From assembly GCA_016202845.1 (NCBI GenBank), contig JACQNW010000016.1:1-5037 (forward strand): a DNA stretch of 5,037 nucleotides, written 5' to 3'. The position numbers and the translations under genes were made by a program. This stretch comes from Candidatus Aenigmatarchaeota archaeon (GTDB lineage: Archaea; Aenigmatarchaeota; Aenigmatarchaeia; GW2011-AR5). Positions 1 through 5,026 of the stretch are shown here, one piece after another; the stretch's first letter is position 1, and the number at the start of each line of letters is the position of its first letter. Under the pieces are notes generated by a model. It had not been told where the DNA came from. It was given only the letters and a program-made list of their open reading frames with translations, and searched no databases.

Positions 1-84
1 CTTATAGATGAAGTCATGTAAAAATTTCTGTATTGTTTTTCTGCAATGCTCATTACTCAGACAAGTGCCAAGCAAGTTGATTTA

Positions 85-104
85 AATAAAGCCATAGCTT
101 TATT
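85..104. repeat. small perfect hairpin, AATAAAGC / GCTTTATT
   Basis: An 8-bp perfect inverted repeat (85-92 with 97-104) encloses the loop CATA. Its inner part, AAAGC-loop-GCTTT, matches the core of the hairpins at 1015-1034 and 4938-4957. It lies inside the broken reading frames of the left edge, so it may be incidental. Confidence 0.35.
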
Positions 105-216
105 GAATAATGACTTGGTATGATGTTGACTTGGGGAAAAAAGGAGTGCGACTGTTGGATGAATTTTTTAGCAGACCTCCATACAGCTTAATGAAAAATC
201 CAGAAGTTACCCACCT

Positions 217-232
217 CAAAAAACCCTTAAAG
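217..232 (+). promoter_or_regulatory. candidate TATA/BRE promoter for the phosphoesterase gene
   Basis: The A-rich stretch at 218-223 and the TATA-like TTAAAG at 227-232 are centred about 26 bases upstream of the ATG at 255. In archaea transcription usually starts about that far from the TATA centre, so the mRNA would begin at or next to the start codon. That fits the absence of a Shine-Dalgarno site before 255. The TATA match is weak (TTAAAG, not TTTATA), so the call is tentative. Confidence 0.35.
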
Positions 233-234
233 CC

Positions 235-250
235 TTAACTGCCCAGTTAA
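235..250. promoter_or_regulatory. perfect dyad between TATA-like box and start codon, possible operator
   Basis: TTAACTG (235-241) and CAGTTAA (244-250) form a perfect 7-bp inverted repeat around CC. It sits between the TATA-like box and the ATG at 255, where a bound repressor would block initiation. It is followed by TTTT, so it could instead end transcription from upstream. No regulator gene is visible nearby. Confidence 0.35.
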
Positions 251-254
251 TTTT

Positions 255-878
255 ATGACCAAACTGAAGATACTTGCGGCATCTGACATTCATAGCGACA
301 AGTCTGCGGCAAAAAGGCTTGCAGAGATGGCTGAGAAATACAATGTGGATTTTGTAGTGCTGGCAGGAGACCTGACTTTCTTTGACGAGTCTTCAAAAGG
401 CATGGTAGGGCCGTTTGTTGAAAAGGGCAAAAAGGTAATATTTGTAAATGGCAACCACGACAGCCTGGCAACATCCCAGCTCATCACAAAAAAATACAAT
501 GCCCAGCATCTCCAATTTTACCCATACAATGCCGGGGATGTAGGATTTTTCGGATGCGGCGGTTCGCAGATGTTTGGATGCCCGACAGTGCTTACAGAAG
601 ATGAAATATTTGACTACATATCGTCTAGTTTTTATAAGGTAAAAGACGCAAAAATAAAAGTCATGGTGACACATGCACATGCAGAAGGCAGCCTTGCAGA
701 GCGCATAGCCCAGTTTTCAGGCAGTGAAGGCGTCAGAAAAGCCATAGAGAAATTCAAGCCAGACATCCATATTCATGGCCACGTGCACCAGACAGAAAAT
801 ATGGAAGAAAAAATTGGCAGAACAGCATCATTCACTGTCGGTCCTAAGGGCAAAATTATAGAAATTTATAATAAGTGA
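255..878 (+). CDS. calcineurin-like metallophosphoesterase
   Basis: This 207-residue protein belongs to the calcineurin-like (Metallophos) superfamily of two-metal hydrolases, which cleave phosphomonoesters or phosphodiesters. All signature blocks are visible in order: D11-x-H13 (ASDIHSD), G38-D39 (VVLAGDLT), G66-N67-H68-D69 (VNGNHDS), H140 (VMVTHAHAEG) and G175-H176-x-H178 (HIHGHVHQ). The metal ligands and catalytic histidine therefore appear intact. The length is that of a compact single-domain archaeal phosphoesterase. There is no signal peptide or membrane segment, so it should be cytoplasmic. The substrate cannot be read from sequence; a nucleotide, phosphoprotein or cyclic dinucleotide are all possible. 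The ATG at 255 puts the first motif at residue 11, as expected for the family, and has no ribosome-binding site, which suggests a leaderless mRNA. The next unit starts over 250 bases downstream, so it is probably transcribed alone. Confidence 0.93.
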   Translation: MTKLKILAASDIHSDKSAAKRLAEMAEKYNVDFVVLAGDLTFFDESSKGMVGPFVEKGKKVIFVNGNHDSLATSQLITKKYNAQHLQFYPYNAGDVGFFGCGGSQMFGCPTVLTEDEIFDYISSSFYKVKDAKIKVMVTHAHAEGSLAERIAQFSGSEGVRKAIEKFKPDIHIHGHVHQTENMEEKIGRTASFTVGPKGKIIEIYNK

Positions 879-884
879 GCTACA

Positions 885-898
885 GAAAAGCTTATAAA
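885..898 (+). promoter_or_regulatory. strong archaeal TATA box with purine-rich BRE
   Basis: GAAAAG (885-890) followed by CTTATAAA (891-898) matches the archaeal BRE plus TATA arrangement. Transcription would start near 918-924. It lies just after the stop codon of the phosphoesterase gene and has no reading frame of its own until 1136, so it predicts a leader of about 215 bases or a separate small RNA. It is the best promoter candidate for the korAB cluster. Confidence 0.55.
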
Positions 899-919
899 CA
901 TGGTTATCCATTTTATTGG

Positions 920-1135
920 CTAGTACAAGTAGAGCATGACGCCTCCAAAGGCGTCGGTTCGTTCAAGTTGTGGAGAAAAATCTTCACAACCTTTGTGATA
1001 TACATTCACATATTGGCTAAAGCAAAGCTTTGCCGACATATGTGATAAATACACGATAATTAGGTCGCATGTAAGCAGAACGGGCAATAACCAACCCTAA
1101 AGATTTCTGCTTATGTGATATGGCTTGGTGCTATA
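920..1135 (+). ncRNA. structured leader or small RNA with four successive hairpins
   Basis: This stretch has no convincing reading frame and starts about 25 bases after a good TATA box. It holds four hairpins in a row. A: 938-944 with 949-955, 7 bp, loop CCAA. B: 967-976 with 981-990, 10 bp including one G-T, loop AAAA. C: 1006-1013 with 1038-1045 (8 bp) stacked on GGC/GCC and AAAGC/GCTTT, loop AAA. D: 1068-1080 with 1105-1117, 13 bp including two G-T pairs, closing a 24-base loop in which GGG 1082-1084 could pair with CCC 1095-1097. The next start codon is at 1136. I do not recognise a known riboswitch or RNA family. It may be a regulatory 5' leader of the operon, an independent small RNA, or a remnant of a mobile element rich in hairpins. 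Confidence 0.42.
1006..1045 (+). repeat. long hairpin containing left copy of the 26-base repeat
   Basis: TCACATAT (1006-1013) pairs perfectly with ATATGTGA (1038-1045). Inside are GGC (1015-1017) with GCC (1032-1034) and AAAGC (1019-1023) with GCTTT (1027-1031), leaving one bulged T at 1018 and a T opposite GAC. Bases 1013-1038 recur inverted at 4934-4959 with one mismatch. The outer stem is not shared with the right copy, so the conserved unit is the inner hairpin. Confidence 0.6.
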
Positions 1136-1354
1136 ATGAAAACTGGCGCAGTAAAATTTGAAAATACAATGGCAAATTCATTTAGTTATCGAGCTATTAG
1201 TTCTGTTCCTGCATTTTATGATATTTCTGGTTTGCTGGTCAAACCTATGCCTAATTTTAGTTCTTTGTTCCCCGATGAATTTTTCTATAATAACATGATT
1301 CTTTTGGATACGGTAACCTTTTCTTCTAAAGAAAAGGCTAGCATTGGAGGTTGA
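1136..1354 (+). CDS. small hypothetical protein, first frame of the korAB cluster
   Basis: This frame codes for 72 residues from ATG 1136, preceded at five bases by GGTG (1127-1130), a modest ribosome-binding site. A longer version from GTG 1115 is less likely because that codon lies in the 3' arm of a hairpin. The product is rich in Phe, Ser, Met and Pro (for example the stretch around FSSLFPDEFF) with no recognised domain, signal peptide or clear membrane helix. Its coding strand is pyrimidine-rich, unlike the purine-rich korA and korB strands, so it may be young, acquired or non-coding. In its favour, its last codons contain the GGAGGT site of the next gene and its stop is five bases before that start, which suggests translational coupling. 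Confidence 0.42.
   Translation: MKTGAVKFENTMANSFSYRAISSVPAFYDISGLLVKPMPNFSSLFPDEFFYNNMILLDTVTFSSKEKASIGG
1346..1351 (+). promoter_or_regulatory. Shine-Dalgarno site GGAGGT
   Basis: The GGAGGT lies eight bases before ATG 1360 and inside the end of the upstream reading frame. It supports 1360 as a real start even though the protein is not recognised. Confidence 0.6.
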
Positions 1355-1359
1355 TGTAG

Positions 1360-1551
1360 ATGACAGGGTATGAAATGGCAATGACAGGAATTGAACCAGT
1401 AGGCGAACATTATAAAATGATGCCTAAACGAACTGTGGATGGAGCGTATGACCATTCAACAAACACAGTTAGGCGATGGAGTGAGTGGGCATGCAGCGAA
1501 GGCGGACTTGACGTGCGTAGAAGTTGGGAATGGATAGAACTTGGAGATTAA
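1360..1551 (+). CDS. small hypothetical protein upstream of korA
   Basis: This 63-residue frame has a near-ideal GGAGGT site at the right distance and ends 13 bases before the korA ATG, so it sits inside the operon. I recognise no family. The first two thirds are polar with several Met residues. The last third is Trp- and charge-rich (RRWSEWA around residues 38-44, then RRSWEWIELGD at the C-terminus). It has one Cys and no membrane segment or signal peptide. Its Arg codons mix CGA and CGT with AGA and AGG, more than in korA, a weak hint of different origin. Position suggests a role tied to the oxidoreductase, but nothing in the protein shows one. Translation is better supported than function. 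Confidence 0.52.
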   Translation: MTGYEMAMTGIEPVGEHYKMMPKRTVDGAYDHSTNTVRRWSEWACSEGGLDVRRSWEWIELGD

Positions 1552-1556
1552 TTTTT

Positions 1557-1563
1557 GTGATCC
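1557..1563 (+). promoter_or_regulatory. extended Shine-Dalgarno match GTGATCC deciding the korA start
   Basis: GTGATCC complements the GGATCAC segment of the usual archaeal 16S 3' end and lies just before ATG 1565. It supports 1565 over the in-frame TTG at 1541, which would add eight residues with no family support. Confidence 0.5.
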
Positions 1564-1564
1564 G

Positions 1565-3445
1565 ATGAGCATTGTAAACAATTTTTCATGGAAGGTTGCA
1601 GGGGAGGCAGGGCACGGCATACTTAATGCCGGGCTTATGTTTGCGAAGACCTGCCTTCGGGGCGGGCTTTTTGTTTTTGCCACTGCAGAATATCCTTCTT
1701 TGATAAGAGGCGGACACAACAATCTTGATGTGCGTGTCTCTGAAACAGAACTGCATGCGCATACAAGATTCACAGACTTGCTTGTGGCTTTGGACAAAAA
1801 CTCCATCGACAAGCATGAAGTCAAAATATCAGAGGGTGGCGGGATAATTTACGACGGCGAAAGCATGAAAGTAACGCCGGATTATTTCAAAAGAAATGAT
1901 ATAAAAACATACAATGTTCCTTTGATGAACATAGCAAATGAAAATGGCGGAAAAATAATGCGGAACGTTGTTGCAATGGGTGCAACAATAGCATTGCTTG
2001 ACTTTGACATTGAATTATTTTATGGAGTATTGAAGGATAATTTTGGGACAAAGAAAGGGATGGAAGTGGCAGAAGCAAACATAAAGGCAGCAAAGGCTGG
2101 TTATGATTACATCAAGCAAAATTTCCCTTCTGATTTTAAATATAAGCTTGTTAAAAAACCATATCACAATGATAAACTTTTCTTGTCTGGAAACGAGGCA
2201 ATTTCAACAGGCGCGATAAAAGCTGGCTGCAAGTTCATTGCAGCATATCCAATGACGCCAGCAACTTCTGTTTTTACAAATATTGCAGCGCAGGAAAAAA
2301 ACTATAACATAATTGTAAAGCACACAGAAGACGAGATTTCTGCCATAAACATGGCAATAGGAGCAGGCTATGCAGGACTAAGAGCGATGACAGCGACATC
2401 TGGCGGCGGGTTTGCGCTAATGTGTGAAGGATTTGGACTTGCAGGACAAACTGAGACTCCAATTGTTGTTGTAGAAGCAATGAGGCCGGGCCCTGCTACA
2501 GGTATGGCAACACACACAGGACAGGGGGATTTGCGATACATTCTTCATGCTTCAACAGACGAATTTCCAAGGCTCATAATTGCACCAGGAAGCGTGGATG
2601 AGTGCTACTACCTGACACAAGAGGCATTTAATTTCGCAGAAAAATACCAGATGCCTGTCATGATACTTACAGACAAATACCTTGGAGAAAGCTACAGATC
2701 TGTTGCTGAGTTTGATACAAATAAAGTTAAAGTGGAAAGAGGCAAGATGGTTACTGATGGTGAAGCAGACTACAAAAGGTATAAACTAACAGAAGACGCC
2801 ATATCGCCGAGATCAATACCTGGCATAAAGAACGGCATGCATGTTGCTTCCAGCTATGAGCATGACGAACATGGCCATGAAAGGGAGGAAGAGGAGATCA
2901 GGATAGCAATGCACAATAAGCGGTACAAAAAATTCGCCCTGGCTGAGCAGGAGGTAAAGGCAAAATTTGCTCCAGAGCTTTTAGGCAGCAAAAATGCAGG
3001 TTTTACAATCATAGCATGGGGCTCAACAAAAGGGCCTGTGCTGGAAGCAATGAAACTACTGGAAAAGGATGGCATATCAACAAATTTTCTTCCCATAACT
3101 TTTGTCAATCCAATGCATGACGAAATTATTTCTGATGTGATGAAGAATGCAAAGAGAACAATCATAATCGAGGGCAACATGACTGCACAATTTGCAGGAC
3201 TGATAAGAGAGAAAACAGGCCTTACATTTGACCATAAAATTCTGAAATATGACGGCAGGCCTTTCGCGCCGGAGCACATAGCAGATGCTATCAAGGAGCT
3301 TCATAATGACAATTCTCTGACAGAGATACAGGTGAGCACGCCCGGAATTGTTTCAAAGGCGAATGGTGTTGTTCACAAAGTGCTAACTGACGCACCTTCA
3401 GCATGTCAAGACAACAGCAAAGAGAAGCTAATGATAATAGAATAA
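1565..3445 (+). CDS. korA: 2-oxoacid:ferredoxin oxidoreductase, fused gamma-alpha subunit
   Basis: The product has 626 residues. With KorB it forms a 2-oxoacid:ferredoxin oxidoreductase that converts a 2-oxoacid and CoA to acyl-CoA and CO2, reducing ferredoxin. The N-terminal gamma domain (about 5-185) shows GEAGHGILNAG (13-23) and the PSLIRGGHNN block (44-53). The alpha pyrimidine-binding domain starts near 205 with LSGNEAISTGAIKAG. It carries YPMTP (228-232), the counterpart of the substrate-loop motif usually written YPITP, then the glycine-rich TSGGGFALMCEGFGLAG (278-294) and RPGPATG (307-313). The EHDEHGH block is at 432-438. The C-terminal domain (about 478-600) ends with the EGN-T-QFAGLIR region (536-548). 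No signal peptide is present; it should be cytoplasmic. korB follows after one base, typical of this pair. The fused architecture fits pyruvate, 2-oxoglutarate or broad 2-oxoacid enzymes, and I cannot choose between them. No ferredoxin-like delta subunit is in the window. Confidence 0.96.
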   Translation: MSIVNNFSWKVAGEAGHGILNAGLMFAKTCLRGGLFVFATAEYPSLIRGGHNNLDVRVSETELHAHTRFTDLLVALDKNSIDKHEVKISEGGGIIYDGESMKVTPDYFKRNDIKTYNVPLMNIANENGGKIMRNVVAMGATIALLDFDIELFYGVLKDNFGTKKGMEVAEANIKAAKAGYDYIKQNFPSDFKYKLVKKPYHNDKLFLSGNEAISTGAIKAGCKFIAAYPMTPATSVFTNIAAQEKNYNIIVKHTEDEISAINMAIGAGYAGLRAMTATSGGGFALMCEGFGLAGQTETPIVVVEAMRPGPATGMATHTGQGDLRYILHASTDEFPRLIIAPGSVDECYYLTQEAFNFAEKYQMPVMILTDKYLGESYRSVAEFDTNKVKVERGKMVTDGEADYKRYKLTEDAISPRSIPGIKNGMHVASSYEHDEHGHEREEEEIRIAMHNKRYKKFALAEQEVKAKFAPELLGSKNAGFTIIAWGSTKGPVLEAMKLLEKDGISTNFLPITFVNPMHDEIISDVMKNAKRTIIIEGNMTAQFAGLIREKTGLTFDHKILKYDGRPFAPEHIADAIKELHNDNSLTEIQVSTPGIVSKANGVVHKVLTDAPSACQDNSKEKLMIIE

Positions 3446-3446
3446 G

Positions 3447-4313
3447 GTGATTAATATTCCAACAATAGCAGAGATGACAACAAAGCAAGCGCCGACGTGG
3501 TGCCCAGGATGTGGCGATTTTTTTATTCTGAGCACTGTGAAAAACGCATTAGTAGAACTGGGTGTTGAAAAAGAAAATACGCTGATAGTTTCAGGCATTG
3601 GCTGCGGGTCAAAGCTTCCGCATTTTGTTAATACATATGGATTTGAAGGCCTCCACGGCAGAGCGCTTCCAGTGGCAATGGGCGCAAAGCTTGCAAACCC
3701 TGACTTGAATGTTGTAGTCGTGTGCGGCGATGGAGACGGTTATGGAATTGGAGGAAACCATTTTCTGCACACTTTGCGAAGAAATATTGACATTACGATG
3801 ATAGTTGAAAATAATGCTGTCTATGGCCTGACAAAAGGCCAGACCTCGCCCACAAGCGCTAAAGGATTCAAGTCAAACTCAACTCCTCAGGGCGTAATAG
3901 AAGAGCCAATGAATCCTTTGGCGCTTGCAATAACAGGCGGAGCAACTTATGTTGCAAGAGGATATGCCATGGACATAATTCACCTGAAAAAACTAATTGT
4001 GGACGGCATGAAGCACAAAGGATTTTCGCTAATTGACATTTTCCAGCAATGCCCGACATACAATAAGATCAATACAACAGACTGGTACAAGCAGCAGATT
4101 TACAAGCTAGAAGACGAAAAACATGATTCCACAAATTTTGAGGCGGCCATGAAAAAGTCAATGGAATTTGAAAGAAAGCCTATAGGGCTATTCTGGAAAA
4201 AAGACGCGCCTACATACGACCAGGAACAAAGAAGCAGGAATGACGGAAAGGCATTAGTTCATGAGGACATTTCAGATGTTGACATCTCGATGATGTTCAA
4301 CAGATTCAGATAG
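3447..4313 (+). CDS. korB: 2-oxoacid:ferredoxin oxidoreductase, beta (TPP-binding) subunit
   Basis: The product has 288 residues from GTG 3447. It is the catalytic partner of KorA, holding thiamine pyrophosphate and a 4Fe-4S cluster. Cluster ligands are visible at C19 and C22 (TWCPGCGDF), C53 (GIGCGSK) and C202 (FQQCPTY), the expected set of four. The TPP motif runs from G94-D95-G96-D97 to N122-N123, followed by YGLTKGQTSPT (126-136). The HGR motif is at 70-72. Length is normal for the family. It begins one base after the korA stop, so the two are surely co-transcribed and probably coupled. The start is ambiguous: GTG 3447, ATT 3456 and ATG 3474 all keep the CPGCG motif, giving 288, 285 or 279 residues. 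Two small genes follow at close spacing. The enzyme is oxygen-sensitive in known members, implying an anaerobic cell. Confidence 0.96.
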   Translation: MINIPTIAEMTTKQAPTWCPGCGDFFILSTVKNALVELGVEKENTLIVSGIGCGSKLPHFVNTYGFEGLHGRALPVAMGAKLANPDLNVVVVCGDGDGYGIGGNHFLHTLRRNIDITMIVENNAVYGLTKGQTSPTSAKGFKSNSTPQGVIEEPMNPLALAITGGATYVARGYAMDIIHLKKLIVDGMKHKGFSLIDIFQQCPTYNKINTTDWYKQQIYKLEDEKHDSTNFEAAMKKSMEFERKPIGLFWKKDAPTYDQEQRSRNDGKALVHEDISDVDISMMFNRFR

Positions 4314-4318
4314 GAGGT
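4313..4318 (+). promoter_or_regulatory. Shine-Dalgarno site GGAGGT overlapping the korB stop
   Basis: The site begins with the last base of the korB TAG stop (4311-4313) and ends six bases before ATG 4325. The arrangement points to translational coupling of the next small gene to korB. Confidence 0.62.
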
Positions 4319-4324
4319 TGTGGT

Positions 4325-4519
4325 ATGGTATATGAAAGAAAAGAAGCAGTAGAAGGTGGAACAACACATACAATATATGATTTAGTTCCAACAGACAGAG
4401 AAGTGACAACTTATCCGAGTGCAAGAAATCTTCACGGAGATAAACGAGCATTGAACCTACTTGCGCTAGGGGGTTTGCTGCGTGATGCAGATTTGTCATT
4501 AGGCAGGTCTGACCAATAA
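4325..4519 (+). CDS. small hypothetical protein directly after korB
   Basis: This 64-residue frame starts 11 bases after the korB stop with a strong GGAGGT site, so it is very likely translated as part of the korAB operon. I do not recognise it. The first half is charged and Thr-rich (MVYERKEAVEGGTTHTIYDL). The second half has a short hydrophobic run, LNLLALGGLL, followed by DADLSLGRSDQ. That run is too short for a confident membrane helix. There are no cysteines and no metal-binding pattern, so it is not the missing ferredoxin subunit. It could be a small accessory or regulatory protein; its leader resembles that of the 63-residue gene upstream of korA. Confidence 0.58.
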   Translation: MVYERKEAVEGGTTHTIYDLVPTDREVTTYPSARNLHGDKRALNLLALGGLLRDADLSLGRSDQ

Positions 4520-4530
4520 ATTATTTTTTT
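4514..4530 (+). promoter_or_regulatory. AT-rich spacer with seven-T tract, possible weak terminator or promoter
   Basis: AATAAATTA (4514-4522) followed by seven T (4524-4530) lies between two small genes. T-runs act as intrinsic terminators in archaea, and AATAAATTA could serve as a TATA box about 22 bases before ATG 4540. Either reading would partly uncouple the last gene from the operon. It may also be just an unstructured ribosome-landing region. Confidence 0.25.
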
Positions 4531-4539
4531 GTGATTTTT

Positions 4540-4848
4540 ATGAATAAGACTGATTTTTTACCTTCGTTATTTGGGCAAGGAAATTGGATGGCTGCAGTGC
4601 TGTCCGGCAGGAAGCCTATTGCATATTCAAGCGCAATTGGCTACTTGAAAGCAGAACGCATTGCACGAGACACAAACGGCATACCTGTAATGGCCTGCCC
4701 GGAACTTTATGAATTTGCAAGATTAAACCATGCAGACATTTTTTATGCTGACCAAGCATCATGGCCAGAATTTGAAGCAAAATCTGAAAACCGATACATG
4801 CAAGAATGGGCAGAAGTTTCTGGGCGTGAATTCCTGGGGACGCCATGA
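4540..4848 (+). CDS. hypothetical protein, last gene of the cluster
   Basis: This frame encodes 102 residues from ATG 4540. GTGAT (4531-4535) is placed like the site before korA, so the in-frame GTG 4531, which would add three residues, is probably part of the ribosome-binding site. The protein is soluble-looking and acidic toward its C-terminal half, with many aromatics (ELYEFARLNHADIFYADQ around residues 56-73). It has a single Cys and no recognised motif. Codon use resembles korA and korB, which argues for a real resident gene. Its last codons (GREFLGTP) overlap the 5' arm of a GGGGA/TCCCC hairpin, so the 3' end of the gene and the downstream structure share sequence. No function can be assigned. 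Confidence 0.58.
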   Translation: MNKTDFLPSLFGQGNWMAAVLSGRKPIAYSSAIGYLKAERIARDTNGIPVMACPELYEFARLNHADIFYADQASWPEFEAKSENRYMQEWAEVSGREFLGTP

Positions 4849-4903
4849 AATCCCCTCAGACTACCCACAACTAAAGTTGTGGGTTTCTTGTGGATGTCTT
4901 TTT
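4834..4903 (+). terminator. double hairpin with T-tract: operon terminator or transposon-type right end
   Basis: GGGGA (4836-4840) pairs with TCCCC (4851-4855), extended by CT with AG across a small bulge. CCCACAACT (4864-4872) then pairs perfectly with AGTTGTGGG (4875-4883). TTT follows at once and a five-T run lies at 4899-4903. It begins in the last codons of the final gene, the expected place for an operon terminator. The pair of hairpins also resembles the 3' ends of IS200/IS605-type elements and their guide RNAs, although no transposase gene is present. Confidence 0.5.
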
Positions 4904-4933
4904 GAATCATCATGAATGTAAAGCATTCATGTG

Positions 4934-4959
4934 TGTCGGCAAAGCTTCGCTTTAGCCAA
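4934..4959 (-). repeat. right copy of the 26-base repeat, inverted
   Basis: Read on the minus strand this matches 1013-1038 at 25 of 26 positions; the mismatch lies in the hairpin loop, leaving the stem intact. It retains the same bulged base beside the GGC/GCC stem, so orientation can be assigned. Confidence 0.65.
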
Positions 4960-5026
4960 CATCTTGCCCTCATATGGCGACTACGTTCGCCTATGCATGA
5001 AAAGTTCTGCTTTTCAAAGCATCTGC

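Larger units (their letters stand above)
1..238 (+). pseudogene. possible decayed coding remnant with short broken frames
   Basis: No intact gene is visible in the first 254 bases. Frame 1 reads LIDEVM then stops (TAA 19-21), and continues as a 25-codon frame from ATG 46 to TGA 121-123 whose end reads QVDLNKAIALLNNDLV. A second frame from ATG 110 to TAA 236-238 gives 42 residues, including YDVDLGKKGVRLLDEFF. Both pieces look like ordinary helical protein sequence, and they would join with one frameshift near 115-125. The 8-base word TGACTTGG occurs twice there (111-118 and 127-134), which could mark a small duplication that broke the frame. I recognise no family. Alternatives are a genuine 42-residue small protein, the tail of an upstream gene ending at 21, or chance. 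No Shine-Dalgarno site precedes ATG 110. Confidence 0.25.

Noticed and set aside
918..966. tRNA-Trp-like stretch with TAGT, GTAGAGCA, a CTCCAAA anticodon-like loop and GGTTCG
   Set aside because: The anticodon stem GACGC/GCGTC leaves an 8-base loop, the D stem has a mismatch, there is no separate T stem, and no acceptor stem pairs. I treat it as chance or at most a decayed remnant.
1178..1381. 67-residue minus-strand frame opposite the first small gene
   Set aside because: It starts with TTG, has no ribosome-binding site, and runs against all neighbours. Its purine-rich strand makes it slightly less absurd than other shadows, but nothing else supports it.
1456..1824. 122-residue minus-strand frame across the korA start
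   Set aside because: It overlaps the conserved gamma domain of korA and the end of the preceding gene, with no family resemblance or initiation signal.
2840..2905. His- and Glu-rich stretch in KorA as a foreign insertion
   Set aside because: An EHDE-G-H block followed by acidic residues is expected at this place in the KorA family, so it is not an insertion.
2854..3294. 146-residue reading frame on the minus strand inside korA
   Set aside because: It lies fully opposite a conserved, well-supported gene, and has neither a ribosome-binding site nor a recognisable domain. It is a shadow of korA codon use.
4325..4519. Ferredoxin-like delta subunit after korB
   Set aside because: The small protein has no cysteines, so it cannot bind iron-sulfur clusters.
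4730..4915. 61-residue + strand frame reaching past the last gene into the hairpin
   Set aside because: Most of it overlaps the 102-residue gene in another frame, and its C-terminal part is a translation of the terminator-like hairpin.
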